Origin: Pyronema omphalodes
Lineage: Eukaryota > Ascomycota > Pezizomycetes > Pezizales > Pyronemataceae
DNA length: 64,000 bases
Assembly (NCBI GenBank): GCA_024516155.1
Contig: JAJJXM010000030.1
Location: forward strand, 558,001-622,000
Direction: 5' to 3'
The position numbers were made by a program, and so were the translations under genes. Shown one piece after another: positions 44,260 to 58,136 of the stretch. The notes under the pieces were generated by a model. The model ran no database searches and was not told the origin of the DNA. It saw only the letters and a program-made list of their open reading frames with translations. Position 1 is the first letter of the stretch, and each line of letters begins with the position of its first letter.

Positions 44260-45640
44260 TGTAGCGATTGTGGGTTGCGGCTGGCGCTTTTGTCGATGAT
44301 GTTGTTCAGGTGATGGAGGGGTGGTGTTAACGATTTCCGGGTTTCCCTCTAGTCGTTAATATAACCCTCGCGTTTTCAACGGGTTTTGTAGTCGCGGTCT
44401 GGCTGACGGTTTCGATGGAAGATTTTGTCGAAGCGAGAATGCGCAATCGACAATGAAGACGACGGACGAGCGCAAGAGCTAGTAGCTGTGGGTCGGCTGC
44501 TGAAATTTCTGAGCCCGCGGGTGAGCCACGGCGGGGTGGCTTCTTGAGGCAGTGTCTTATGGGATTGCGGCGACCGTTATTCGCGAACCGGGGCTGGGAT
44601 GGAATAGTTACTGATTGAGGAAGGCGTCTGCTACTGGGATGGGGACGATGTAAGCTTTGAGATCGTGCAGCTTCAAATGGGAGACGCAGACGCTTCAGGA
44701 AGCAGCAGGTGTATTGGGGGTGGTGGTGATGATGATTTTGGGGTGGCGGAGGGGGGAAGTTGGTTTTGAAAAGAGGACTTTACAGCAGAAGAAGAGACGG
44801 CGGGTGCGGAATTACTAGGAATTATTTCTGGCGCTGCGGTCTGCAGTAGTCTGGAGCCATTACCTACGTGAATCCAGAGTAGTCGCACATCACCCAGTCA
44901 CCAGCGGATGGTGTGGGGGGAGGAGGGAGGGGGGGGGGGGTTGGAGCGATGAGAGGGGGGGGGGGGGGGGGGGGAGAGGGCACAAAGATGGATGGGGGCG
45001 AGAAGAAGGGAGGGAGGGGGGGGGGGGGAGGTCTCAGAAGTGGTTGATGGACCTCTTTTTCGGCGAGAGCAGAACTGTCGAAATTCAGGGTGAATGCGGG
45101 GTGAAGGTTGATTGGACGAAGAGATAAGGATTTGATTTCGGTTTATATTTCGCGAGCAAAAGCTGATAAGCATTGGATCTACGTATGTTTCATATGAGTG
45201 CGCAAAGCTTATATGAAGCAATTCATTTCGTGATTTCAACAAGTGCCTGTGCCAGTGCCACCACTGCCAGTGCGTATCAATATGATGCTGTCTCCTCTTC
45301 TCCCATCCGTCTATGTATCTGCCGTGTAAAGCACAGAGCAGTTTGAATTCATCCGCAATCAAGGCAGAGCAGTCTTGAATTCATCCGCAAAAATCAAGAC
45401 AGAATGCAAACGTCGATCATCGAACGACTCTTTTTTTGCAGCTCCTCCCCTCTCCTCTCCTACATTCCGTCCTTCCTGCGGAATTTCCTAGCTGGCTGTT
45501 TGCTCTTCCCACCGCTCAACAATTAAACCGCCGTTCATATATCCAAAGTTCACGTCAACTGCGACTATGTCTAGATCACAACTAGCTAGCCCGTACAACA
45601 CTCCATTTGAACTATGACCGCAAAAGGGGATTGATTGATT
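44260..45640. other. nuc-1 upstream region with G-runs
   Basis: Promoter side of nuc-1. G-runs occur near 44930-44940, 44955-44974 and 45018-45030. Minus frames here are Pro/Ser-rich artefacts of those runs. I did not find a CACGTG motif. Confidence 0.4.
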
Positions 45641-45760
45641 TGATCCTATGCTATGCTATGCACAGCTAAGGACATCTCTTCTAGCACGTCGAATCCCAAC
45701 ACCAGGAACATCTCTTCTGTCTAGCACGCCGAATCCCGACACCGAGGAAGCCCTGAAAGA
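45641..45760. repeat. Imperfect tandem duplication
   Basis: Words ACATCTCTTCT..AGCACG(T/C)CGAATCCC(A/G)ACACC occur twice about 50 bp apart (45672 and 45708). A GCTAT pentamer run precedes them. Confidence 0.6.
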
Positions 45761-47840
45761 AAAAAAAAAGAAAAGAAGAAAAGAAAAAAACTCTTCAGCA
45801 GCGTCGGTAGCAAAAAAAAAATAGTCGAGTAAGAAGGAAAGACATTTCGGGCAGCTGGCTGTATGGCGTTACATTCAGTAACGGTACGTTGCGTTGCATC
45901 TCATATCACAGTGGTTTAGTGGCCGTCTTGGTCGGTAGTCTTTGTCGTCAGTAGTCTTCGTCTTCATCTTCCTCTTCGTTGTCCAAGGTATGTATACATA
46001 ACAACGAAAACTCGCTTCACCAGAAAAGCCATCGCGGAAAATTCGAGGTCGACTTTCCTCTAGCACCATACTGCTCTATGGCTCTACCATACTAAACTAA
46101 CTCCCCTTACGGTCTTCCTACACACCCGATCCTACGCCAAGGTGTTCCTGCTAGAACTGTTTTGGTGATAGCTCATGTAGCTTCTGAAAGTACTCTAGAG
46201 GTTGCGCGGCGATAGAGGCGATATCGCCGTCGAGAGAAGCTAGTCATGGGTGGGTTCCCTGATTTCGGCTTGTCGAAAGGTTGTTCTGGGTGCGAAGGGG
46301 TTGAACGTTGTGAAGGGTGTAAAGTGGATTGCGAAAGGGTGTGAAGGGTGTGAAGGACGCTCTGGATCTTCTGGATCTTCTGGGTATTCCTGGGTGTTCT
46401 GGGTGTTCTGGATGTTCCGACTGCTCTGGCTCACTGACTGTTGCGGCTACTCCCTCCACCTTTCGCCAGCTTTCAACATAGCATATCTCGTATTTTCGGG
46501 TTTACGGACAAGCTCCATTCCGAGCCGTTGTCTCCAGCATAGCCAGGCGTCGGGTTGAAGGAATAACTAGAATCACTAACAGCTGGCCCGAAGACGCCGA
46601 AGGCGCCGAACTTCTCGGGGAGGGGGGGGTAGACCTACGAGGGAGGCGTCTTTTGCGATCGATAGTGTCTTTTCGCGAGCAGCATTTCGAATTTCCACCA
46701 GCCCAACACCAGTGCCCGTCGGCCAGTTCCTGGTGCATTCTAGTGCCAACATCGGAGCTCTTCGACTTCCCTCAAATACTCTCCAGCATGGGTTCCGCCT
46801 TCTTTCTTCTTCTCCTGCATGGAACGACCTTTTATGCACCGTACATATGCTTTAAAATAAAAATTGATGCAGGAACGGACTAGGTTCTGACGCCTCTTTG
46901 TCCTGCGCGCTTCCGGAATTGGTGAATAGGAAATATGAAGATTTCTGAAATTTTTCATGCTTTTCTTCTTCCCATGGCCTTCCCGTTGCCTTTCCAGACA
47001 GCAACCCCCCTCCCCTCTAAGCTCTTCCTGTGTATAAGCTAGACACAAGATCCCTAAACCAACCTAGATATCTCCCGCTACCCATTCATCTGTTATGTAC
47101 GACGTACGTCTGTATGGTGTCCATAAGGAAAACCGATATGGCACGCTCCATAACATATGGTGACCAGTCATAGCATGGCTACTATGGTATAAGCTAGGCT
47201 GCAGCCCTTTCATCTTCCCAGCTTACGAGCGCCAAAAGCACCCACCAGGTAGAGGGATGTAAATCGGAGCGGCGTCGTAGCATATGTAGCAGCGTAACAA
47301 ACGCGCGAAAATTCGTTATTGGGCTCCAATTGGACTTGCTTAGTATATGAAGCTAGGAGCATCATAGGTAAAGTGAGATGGGTAGCGGTGTAGGTAGTAG
47401 TATAGCGACGAGCTAATGTTGATTGGTTAGCGTGTTTTAACCTTGTTGACTGATTAACTTAGCTTAGGGCTTGTAGATGTTAGCTGGTAAATTGTTGCGT
47501 GAAACGAATAAGTCGGTGAGCAACGGAGAGTTTATAGTCTGTAGTCTGTAGAGTGCGTAGGGTCGTGGGTGTATAGGTAGCGTATAGCAGACAGTAGCTA
47601 GGCTTTGAGTATGTATTATCGATCGATTGCTGGTTGAGAAACGAAAGGTGATGAAAGATGGAGATGGAGGAAGGAGAATGAATGGAGTGATGGTGTAGGA
47701 ACAAAAAGAGCGAAAGAAACAGCAAAGATATGGAGCTTCCGTGGTAGTTCCACTTGCCACTAGAATAGAACCGACAAGCAAGTTCCAGCAAACAGAAAAA
47801 GAAAGAAAAGAAAAGAAGCTTAATGATTTGCTTGTTGAAT
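45761..47840. other. Intergenic, nothing recognisable
   Basis: GTGTTCTGGGT-like and TCTGGATCT tandem words near 46340-46420 create repetitive Pro/Glu/His frames. No gene is supported. Confidence 0.4.
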
Positions 47841-47905
47841 TTTTTTCGTTTTTTCGTTTTTTCGTTTTTTCGTTTTTTCGTTTTTTCGTTTTTTCGTTTT
47901 TTGTT
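47841..47905. repeat. 8-bp (CGTTTTTT)n microsatellite
   Basis: About seven units of CGTTTTTT, then GTTTTTT. Confidence 0.9.
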
Positions 47906-48188
47906 TTTTGTTTTTAATGAGCTTGAAATCAGACTAGAATGGAACAGATAGACTAGATACCAGGCCAAGAAACACAGACATTTGGATATATGTACGAGAC
48001 AAGACAGTACGACACAAGCAAACATTGGTATGTGGCTGTGAGTGCCCGTCTTGTATATCGCGTCGTGCGAAAAGGAAAAGTTCGAATATGGAATCTTCCG
48101 AGATTCATGAGGAAATCACCGAGACATAATCGAAACATCGAAGACCCATTATCTATTGCCTATTACCCAGGACTTCAGAGCTTCTAAT

Positions 48189-48240
48189 CTTCTTCTTCTT
48201 CTTCTTCTTCTTCTTCTTCTTCTTCTTCTTCTTCTTCTTT
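48189..48240. repeat. (CTT)n microsatellite
   Basis: About seventeen uninterrupted CTT units. Confidence 0.95.
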
Positions 48241-51200
48241 TCACATGGGTCCTTATACACTGTTTAGACAGAATCATCCCAAATCCTCCAAATCCAAAAA
48301 GCATCCTCAATACCACACAATACCATACCCATCTTGATATTGATGGTCCCCCACCATTCCGCGTCCCGTCCCACTATGTATCTTGGACAGGAACTTACTC
48401 CGGCCCGGAATACAGCCTAATATCCTAAGGTCCTAAGATTAACTAGCGGATTGGCATTACGACATAAGCTAAGCTAACATAGAGGCTATGCTATGGTATC
48501 GATATTCAATTCCAATCGTTTAGAAGATCCAACAACATGAATGAGTTGAAAATTGAGCAGACAATTGACAGGCTAAGTATTCATGAATTCCGAAAATTTC
48601 TTTTTTTTGTCGTAATGCTTGGATACTTCAGATGAACTGATGAAATGTTTTGAGAAAGGCACCTTTTGTTCTTTTTTTCTTCTTTATTATTGCTTTTTTA
48701 GTTCTTTTTGTATATGAATGTACGAGCGCGGGTAAATGTCACACATCTCCTGCATCTCCTACATATAATCTATCACCCATCACCTATCACCATCGCCTAC
48801 CAATTAAAAGTTCATATATGGGTCAAACTGGCTTGTAGTCTAGAATTAAGATACAGTACAAAGGCTCGCAACTTCTCACTGCTTAGTCTAATGCCCCGGG
48901 AATACAAATAAACTTCTTCTTGAATTCCCGGTTTCATGACAATTCTTCCTTTTGCTGAGATATGGGCTATGAGATATGTGTCGAGAGCTCCGCGGGCGGG
49001 GAGTATAAAGCAGGAGCGAGAAGTGGGAGAGAAGAGAAATAGAGCTGCGGATGATGGAAAGAGATTATAGAGTATGTAATGGTAGAGCATATTGTTATTC
49101 TTCCACCATCAACTATCACTAGTCCAGAAGTTAAAGTGGATGTGGATGGAGATGAAGCAGCTTTGGATATTAGTATATAATGAATCCGTGTTGTTTTAAT
49201 AGCAACTTAAACTAAACCCCGAGATTCCAGAAACTACTTAGCTCTATTACAAGATCCCTAGTTGACCACTTGATAGAATCCATACCCCTCGTGTGTATAC
49301 GCTAATATAGTCAATCTTGAAAAACTGAACAATATATTACGATATATGCTTCGTTCCCATCATTTCACACATCAGACCATATTTTTCCACCTTTATCACT
49401 TCAATTACCGCTACCACTGCTGTGGATACGTGGGTGATATGTTTGACATTAATACACAACCCCTTCACACACAATTCATTCCCACAATATTAACCACAAT
49501 ACAAGATATGATTTACACACTGTAACCTAAGTCTCTAATTCTCTAGTCCTTGAATCCTCTAATAACTCTCTAATTCGAATGTCATTTCCTACCATAGATA
49601 CCAATCCCTGATTCTATTGCGTTGTTCCTTTTTATAGATTTTGGAATGCGTTTTTACTCTCATCATAATATCAACACCATACCATACAAAAAACCTTCAC
49701 TCCCGTTCTCCACTGCCCCCCCCCCCCCCCCCCCCCTCTAAAGTTTAAGCAAAGGAAAAAGCTCAGATCTGACGATGTATTCTTCTTCTCGTTTCTTCTA
49801 ATATGAACCGTTTATTTAATTTTGCCTCTGGGAACTTTTCGCAGCTTCTGAATTTCCTGATTTGGGGTTATGGCTTTTTTAGTGGTTATGGTGGAGATTA
49901 TGTTTTTGGAAGCTTTGATTGTTTGATAGCTCTAATTTCTTGCTCAATGATTATTGATTGATAGTTTGGATGTTGTTATCATGCCTATGAGAAATCTTTG
50001 GAAGGGGCCGGGGGGGGGGGGGGTATATCACGTTATAAAGGCTTAGGAATGCCATTTTGGTAGTAAATATGACTTTCACTTCTCGGAATATTTGATATCT
50101 TTGTCTCAGTAACGTATACATATAGTATTATCCGTTTATAGAGGCTGGATGGTTTGATGTTGGAAGGATATTGTTTACAGCCAGGTATTCTAGGGAAAAA
50201 CGACAATCGGAATAAGCAAGGCGTACTCTGACATAAATACTTAGGATTCTAATATAGATTGTGTGGGTATGAAATCAGCTTAATGTAATCTCTAAATCCT
50301 ATTACTTATGCGTAAGTTGGAATGGTAATATTATTGTTCTATATATGGAAGACACGGTATATATGCATGGATGGGGTTTGATTTCTGGGGCTTGGAGGCG
50401 GGGATATAGAATGATTTGGGAAATTTGACGGTATTCTTGTGGCAGTAGGAAGTTCTGGTGGTGATGTATAGAGTATAAAGATATTTGATATAATAATGGT
50501 TCACATGGTGATATTTCGAGTGAGTTGGACATTGGATGGATTTCTGGATGGTGATATCATTGGGGAGTTGGGAATATAATCGATTGGTAATGCTCAAAAT
50601 GTCTCTGGAACGGTTTTCTTCTTTAAGATAAAAAACGGTTATTGGTAGAATGTGTAGCAAGTTTCAGTGCACAATAAGGTATCCAAAGCTCATTGTGGAC
50701 GTTGGGTAAATTCATGCGCAGGGTCCGGGTTGCATTTTAGACTAGACCCTTAGTAGACAGAATGCAGCACTAAAGGTTTACCGGCTACACCGTTAATGCC
50801 ATAGATACATTTCCTGACATGACTTGAGCGCTGGGGTTGCCAGAGGTCTGCGCGGAGACTATAATTTCCATTCATCCACCTGGATACGATGTCAATGCAT
50901 CACAAAAATCAAGCAATGCCAAGTTGACAGTTCGAGTTGGCTCCATTTCAAGGACGTCGTAAGTATTTAGGCGAGTCTGCTCATGCGTGCCCAGTCCTAA
51001 CTAGTTATGCAAGCCTATTACCCCATGCCATTTGTCAAATGCCAACGAGACCTTTGATGACACTGAGATTGAGCGAAATAACTGCATAGAAGAAAATATT
51101 CCTCGAATGATATGAAGAAATTACTTCGGATGTTATGCAGAGCCGGATGATGCAGAATTGCCGGTTGGATTGGTGCTAATGACGGCACTTTGCGAGTTCC

Positions 51201-52406
51201 CGGAATCAAGAAACCCCGAGGATGATCTGCAAAGTTGTAGTCACGCCATGTCGTTGAAGAATTCGTGAGAGCTATGGCGAGATACTAGTTGTCTACTTGG
51301 AAAAGGAGACGGCTGGAAATTTACCTACGTTGGGATCAGCAACAATAGAACTTGATTCGAAATCCGTCGAGCGGCAAACCACTGCATGACCATTGACATG
51401 ATACTCCCTAATCTTATATGGAAATATTTTGTCGCGTGCGTGTAGATTCCATGATTCAGTTTAGGTAATGGGTAGTTGACATCAGGATATGGGTCCAACC
51501 GTCCTGCGGTGAGAAAACTTTCGAAAGATCCTCAACATCTCATTACCTAATATAGCCACCATCAGGTTATTAGTATAGCTATGTATATGAAAGGAGAATT
51601 GGAGGATACTAAAAAGACTGAGAGATTATGGCCCGTTCATTCCACTTGAATGAGACCACAGTTGCTCGAGAGATCTCTATTCCCCTAGCTTAAATCAACA
51701 GATGGATGGGAATATGTCCAGAAGTATGCTGGACTGCCTGTACCTACTTCTGTATCAGAATTTAGACCAGTGATTACGAAAAAGGCAAAAATGTTTGTAC
51801 TTTCTCCAAAGATAGCATAGCGTATGTCAACATATCGATTGCATCGTTTGCAGCTAGTGTGAGGTACACGTGATTTGGGGTGCTCGAAAAAGACTCCGCC
51901 GATATTAGTTTTCTCGCATAGGTATTCTCAGTAAGCCTTTTTTTTATTTTTATAATGAAGCAAAAGAGACTTTGTATTTTGCAAAATAGAAGTAGGAGTT
52001 GAAGTGCACGAGATGTGGTTTAATATCTCCAAAGCGTTGCGCATGTTTAACTGACCGTTGCCAAGACAACCCTTGAAACATTAATTTCGAATGAGTATTA
52101 TCATGGATAACAGAAATATAAGACTTATCTACGGTACACTGAAACCTTCGTATGTGAAATTCACAAATTTGTAAATGCAAAAGAGAATTTTAATTAATTA
52201 CCGTAAATAGCTAATCTGCAAGAAACTGCAAGCCTCCTTCGCGTTCGCGTTCTAAAAACTCAGCTACGCGTGGACTCCGACAAGGCTGAACCCTGCACGA
52301 ACGCGAGTCGCGAGTGAGTTTTTGCCAACGCGTATTTTCACGACCTTCGACTTCACATCGACAAACCACCGTTGGTTCCTGGGATCGCCTAACAAATCTT
52401 TTTACG
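48241..52406. other. Long AT-rich intergenic stretch
   Basis: About 4.2 kb with no supported gene. A C-run at 49716-49736 and a G-run near 50010-50023 are the main landmarks. The last 200 bases probably hold the promoter of the ATPase gene. Confidence 0.4.
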
Positions 52407-54957
52407 ATGTCCTTAATTCCAGGAGGTCTGAATACCATTTTGGGGCCTATTTGAAATAGATTAGTAACTAACATTCAATTTACCGCTCCAAGCAGGCGGT
52501 TTTCCAACTGGAAACAAATCAGTAATTTCAACGGCTGCTCCAACTAGCCAGTCTACCACTTCATTCTTTGGAAGTACATCTGGGAGCTCGGTTGCCACAT
52601 TGCAACCAGCAACATCAAAGGTTGGGAGCACAAGTACAGCAAATTCAACGGCCTCGATTTTCGGGAGCACAGGCACACCAAAGCCAGCAGCCTTCTCGTT
52701 TGGGAATGTAGCTACATCGGCGAGCAGCACAACCCAGCCTACTACATCGTTCTTTGGTAGTACACCTGCTCCAGCGAAAAGCACGACAAAACCATTCACT
52801 GTGTTCTTCGGTGGTGCGGATCCACCCCCGCCTGTAGTCCCCTCATTCTTTGGGAATGCTGGAACATCTAAGCCACTATTTTCACCGGTTCCAAAAGGAT
52901 CAATTCCGTTGGCCGGATCTCTGAGTGTTTCTGCAAAAGCCCCGGCCGCCGCTCAAACAAAAACAAGCACTTTGATTGTGTCCAACCCGGTAACTACTGT
53001 GACTGCAACTACCAAGAGACAGTGCGTGCCTGCAATCCCAGTGGGAGGCAACACAAAGGTATCAGGTTAGAGAACAAATCCAAATCGATTACATTCTTAC
53101 TAATTTTTTCGTAGCTGCATTATATGCATCACCAGATGAAGAGCTTTCCGATGACTACGTTGAGGAGATGCCGAGTCTGGATGAGCAGATGTGCTTGCTT
53201 AGCATGGATACATTGGAAGGCGAAGAGCCCGAGCTAGCCAATACCGATGTCAAGAACGCAGTTATGTTTACGGCTGATGTTTTGAAGAAAACTAAACACC
53301 GAAAGCTTTTACCGCAGTATAGTTTGCTTGGTGAAGTGATATCTACTAAACCTTCCACTGACTCGCGTCTATTCCTGAACACAAATCATCCCTGGTAAGT
53401 CTCTCCTCGAGCTCCTGATTCAGTTGTTAACCCCCTCAGGTCAATCTTCATCTGTGGACTCCAAGGCAGCGGAAAATCTCACTCCCTCTCATGCTTGCTT
53501 GGTACCTATGCCCATATTCTGCGAACTGGTCTATTCTAACACCTTCAGAGTCCTGCTTACTCCCAACCCGAACCCTCGGGGTCCTCAACCGTCCCCTCTC
53601 AGCCATGGTTTTCCACTTCAGTGCCTACACCTCTGAACACGCTTTCCGGCCCTGCGAAGCAGCCTTCCTAGCTGTTCCTAACCCTTCTTTCAATATCAAA
53701 CCAGTCCCAGTAACCATCCTTGTTCCTCCCTCCAACTACCTCGTTCTCAAGGCCGCCTATGGCCAAATCCCGAATGTGAAGGTTTATCCTTTACGACTAC
53801 GACCCAAGGATCTCAATATCAATGCTATGCTAACATTGATGTCCGTCAATGCCAACAACTCTAACCCTCCATTATATATGAGTACGGTTACAAAGATTCT
53901 TCGTGACATGGCGGCGAAATCGACTGTTTTCGATTTTAAACAATTCAGAAGAGAGCTTGTGCTTGCCAAGTTTGACGAACGCCAGATGAAGCCATTGGAG
54001 CAGAGATTAGAAGTTTTGGAGAGCTTTTTAGCGCCAGATGGGAGGAACGGAGGGTTTGAATTCAAGGAGGGAAGTATCACGATAGTGGATTTGTCTTGTC
54101 CTTTTGTGGACGAGAATACCGCATGTGTGTTGTTTAACATATGCCTTGGCGTGTACCTTCAGGACAATAGTTCTGTGGCTGGAAAGGTTGTTGCGGTGGA
54201 CGAGGCCCATAAGGTTTGCTATACCAAGTCCTCAACGAGGAACTGCCCGGGCTGACAAAATTATAGTACATCACAAAATCCCCCGCCTCAAAAATCCTAA
54301 CTGAGTCTCTACTGGCTCTTATCCGTCAGCAGCGCCATTATGGAGCTCGTATTATCATCTCCACTCAAGAACCAACTGTAGACCCAAGATTAATGGACCT
54401 CTGCTCTGCAACCCTTGTACATAGGTTTACGAGTCCTGTGTGGTTTTCGGTGCTCAAGAAACACATCTCTGTCATTGAAGATGAAACCAAAGATGCGGAA
54501 CTCTTCAGGAAAATGGTGGACTTGAGAGTTGGGCAAGGTTTGTTATTTGCGTCCAGTGCAGTGATTAATGGAGAGACTGCCGTGGATCTCTCGGTGGAGA
54601 TTGAGAAGAAGAAGAATGCCATTGAGAAGAAGAAAATTGAAATTGAGCAGAAGAAGACTGAGGATGAAAAGAAGACCGGGGATGAGAAGAAGACCGAGGA
54701 TGAGAAGAAGAATGAGGACGAGAAGGAGAAGAATGAGACCGAGACTGAGGAGAAGAAGAATGAGTCTGGGGACAAGATTGAGGACACGAACGATGAAGTA
54801 CAGGTGGAGGATGAGGGAATACTAGAGAAGCTTGGAAGCAGGTTTTTGAAGATTAAAATTAGAAAGAGATTAACAGCTGATGTAAGTTTCAACTTCCGGA
54901 GAGCAAGGGGATGAATGCTAATTGAAATAGGGTGGAAAATCTCTTGTGTCTGTGTAG
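52407..54957 (+). CDS. FG-rich protein with HerA/FtsK-like P-loop ATPase domain
   Basis: Seven exons agree in phase: 52407-52425, 52496-53065, 53115-53394, 53440-53501, 53549-54213, 54267-54881 and 54931-54957, giving 745 residues. Residues about 25-150 are Ser/Thr/Pro-rich with six FG dipeptides (TTSFFGST, ASIFGST, FSFGN, TSFFGST, VFFGG, SFFGN), like nucleoporin repeats. An acidic linker follows (SPDEELSDDYVEE). The ATPase part has Walker A GLQGSGKS (about 296-303), a conserved PLSAMVFHFSAYTSE block, TIVDLSCPFVDE, Walker B VVAVDEAHK (about 524-532) and a sensor-like ISTQEP (about 563-568), then HRFTSPVW. These match an ascomycete family of uncharacterised P-loop proteins in the HerA/VirB4/FtsK group. 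The C-terminus is a Lys/Glu coiled coil with DEKKTE-type repeats. The 47-nt fourth intron contains a stop in one frame, so it is easy to miss. The first 19-nt exon is the least certain part. Cellular role unknown. Confidence 0.82.
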
Positions 54958-57900
54958 GATACAGGCATCTACTTGAGGAAAAATTATCAAAATTCCTGGA
55001 CATAGTTACGGAAAGAGACAGTGGCCTGACAATAGTCAACTTCTTTTGTGAAGAGTGTCGGATTAAAAGTTTGGTTTTTGTTTTGACGTTGCTTGCCCAT
55101 AATTTTGGATTTTGGTATCTTACAGTGTTGGATTAAGTGTATTCTTACAAATTTAGCAATTCGTTATGGCCAGAACATAACTTCAATCCAACCTCGGCCC
55201 TTCATCGTAACCGCTATATCGCCGATTTACTCGACCGCGGTTGAACTAATCATGCTGATAGTAATCATGAATTCCAGGTACATAGCAAGAGGTTGAGTAA
55301 GCGCGCAGCCCGGTGATCACTGATCAGCCCTTAGGCTCCGCGTCTATGGACCACATCCAGCTGCATGAAATCTTCATCCTCAACCTCATCTCTTCTCCCG
55401 TTTTTCATGACAGACACCTCGCAGCATGGACTGCCATGTTCCAGCTAAACTTCGGCACCATCTTACATGAAGGCTAGCTGTACCGGATTTCCCGGATCAA
55501 CCACAACGCCACAGCGCGTTTAACACTGACGCGCCCAATCGCCGGGTCCTCCTGAAATGCCAAGGCGATGTGAAATTTCGGCCGCTAAAATACCAGACTG
55601 AGTTAGCACATGCCACACCCGTTCTGTGGCTCAACCACTGCCGGTCCCACCACCTTGCTGGTCATGCCAAGGTATTGTGAATTCCGGGACACTAAGATTC
55701 TCAGACAAAGGGACGCCGGAATCATATTCTTCCGCCTATGTTGATCATGACGCGAGCGAGCGAACGATGCGAACGACTGATAGGTCATTCGCAGGTTATC
55801 TTAGAGGATTTACTTATCCATTATCTGTTTAGTCTTTTGACTATTTTGTGGTTGAAATTGGCTCGATGGAGTGGCTCGATGCTTGCTTCGATGCCGTTGG
55901 GTTTGCTAGAGAAGATAGTAAGGTTGACGATCAATGAACGGATTCAAAACGGTGTCTCATATTTCTAGCTTATCAGAATACCCTGTAGTCTCAAATAGTG
56001 TCCGCCTTCCCTAGCGTGAACTATTTACTCGGGTATTCTGTCTATATACCCTATTCATTCAGGAAGGACACGGACGTTACAGTTATGTTCCCAAACATCC
56101 TACGACCTTCAATCTAGCCCGAACTAACAACCTTCTATCTATGTAGTAGTTAGTGGAAGATTCTCATGTTTTTGAGACAGTGATATCATAGGATCATGCA
56201 GCGGTGTGGATTAAAATATGCAACTAAGATATCCGAGAGGTCTGACCGCAAGCGGCGAGTGTAGCCTCCCCGCCTCGCCGCTTTTGTCATAGCCCATCAC
56301 TCAGACCAGCCTCCCTTAGTAACAGATAGAGTGATAGTCTATGACAAAAACGGAGCTCGTGTTGGGCCTAGATTTTGCCGGGCCCTTCCGATACATGAAA
56401 CGGTGCCAAACCATGCCTGAGACGATCCGGAAACTGTGTTGAGTGCGTTTTATTAACGGTTTTTGGGCTTCCGAAGGTTCGGGATCGCGGGCGGTGAAGC
56501 GGTCAACGATGCAGATGAGGACGAATGATACTAGCCGGGAGATGATTTTCTCTAGCGAGAAACGTGGCATATCTAATTGACAGGTGATAGGGGATGTAAT
56601 TGATGGGATGCTCCTTGTTGATATTGACATGGACAGGAAATGGCGATGAGCTCCCCGGGCTCCGCGAAGGCCTCGGACTAGGCCGATGAAATAGAAACCG
56701 ATGCGACTTGACCCAGAGGGCCTCGAACTATGAATTTGGTGGAAATACTAGAACGGTATTGTAGCTTTGAATTTTTGGATAGCTTTCGGCAGAGTGAATC
56801 ATAGGTGATCACTCGAGCTATTTAACACTGTCGAAACTTAACAGAATTTTTTCGTGATGGAGGAAGCCGCAGTACTATTACCCACCCGGAGCTCCCCTTC
56901 ACCCCGCATTAGTTTCTCATGTTGCTTCCAGCACTCTAGTGGTAATAATACCAAAATTTTCGTGCTTGTATCCTAATGCTTATGAACTATGCTCATTGAA
57001 CCATCCGTTACCTTCTCTGGCTTTTATCAAAAAAGGCAGGATCTATGTTATACAGGTCTACTGCGATTATTAGGATGTCGACCTTGAAAACTCACCTAGC
57101 GCGCTAGATGTGCTCCTAAGGCAAGCAAAGATGTCATGACTCCGCCAGAAAGAAGCGAGAGGGTTCCAAATAAGAGTCCATGAAACACCGCAATTCTTGA
57201 AGAGAGTTTGAAAACAACTTTAAAGGCCCTTCGTGGTAGAATTATGCTAAAGAAATACAGAAAAGAGGCTGGTCGGGATGCTGTCTGATAAGCTCAGTTC
57301 TGTTAGTTAGCCATTGCGTTGAAACCTTTATTACCGAAAGTAATCATAATGTATCACTCGTACATTCATGAAAGAAGTTGGAAGCTCTTTTCTGACTACT
57401 CCTTCGGAAGAATAATCAAATGACATCGAAAGACATATTTTCTATAAGAGTCAATATGATATCACTGAAATAAATGTGGATATCGATTTCAAGGAAAAGC
57501 TCGTTTCACAAAAAATCATTTCACCGCCGCCGAGCATGGAAGATACGGAGTGACATACTCAAGTGCTTTAACCCCTTGAATCCCTCCACCGACATGTATT
57601 TAGACTCTTGCATTGCAACCCCCTAAGTTCATCACGGTTCCCCACATTACACGTCTGATGTCCTCAATTCTGCACACACCTTTCAATTCTCACAAAGTCT
57701 TGAGAAAATACAGCTGATATCCTACAGTAATTTGATGTCTAACTTACCAGTTCATGCTGCTTAAAACTTTCATATCATTATCTGTCTAAATCTTGAACCT
57801 ACCTAAGTATTTTGAACATTGTGTCAACTCTGGGTAGCCTTATTCTTGACGTAAATATTACCTCAGCGAGGGCTGTAGAGCATAATGTAAAATAGAAAAA

Positions 57901-58133
57901 GGGGTTTCCCCCTTATTTCACACGCCTGGGTTGCCGTAGTTAAGTGGAATGAAGGGTATTTTCCCATTTAGAAATTGGGATTTAAGCTTCCTCCACAAGA
58001 TACTAGTAGGGTGTCTCCGACTGAAGGTGAGAGGCGTATACATATTTCACTGTAGAGTCAGGCAACCCAAGCAAATATCCATTTACGAAATATATCGAGT
58101 AGTCAGCTATAGTTTTTTTCAAGTTTTCGGATT
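54958..58133. other. Intergenic, nothing recognisable
   Basis: No supported gene over about 3.2 kb. An imperfect hairpin has outer arms CAGAATACCC and GGGTATTCTG at about 55975 and 56030, and short inverted words TTTTGTCATAG/CTATGACAAAA lie near 56283 and 56339. Other frames lack motifs. Confidence 0.4.
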
Positions 58134-58136
58134 TTA

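Noticed and set aside
44673..45362. Minus frames of 71 and 154 codons upstream of nuc-1
   Set aside because: Pro/Ser runs come from the G-homopolymers; no conserved motif.
46240..46558. Pro/Glu/His and Gly-rich frames
   Set aside because: Generated by TCTGGATCT/GTGTTCTGG tandem words.
53424..53636. Apparent frameshift in the ATPase gene just after Walker A
   Set aside because: Explained by a 47-nt intron (53502-53548) with GTACCT donor, TCTAACAC branch and TTCAG acceptor; splicing restores the conserved sequence.
55975..56040. Possible MITE with CAGAATACCC/GGGTATTCTG ends
   Set aside because: Inverted ends are only 10 bp and no target-site duplication is visible on either side.
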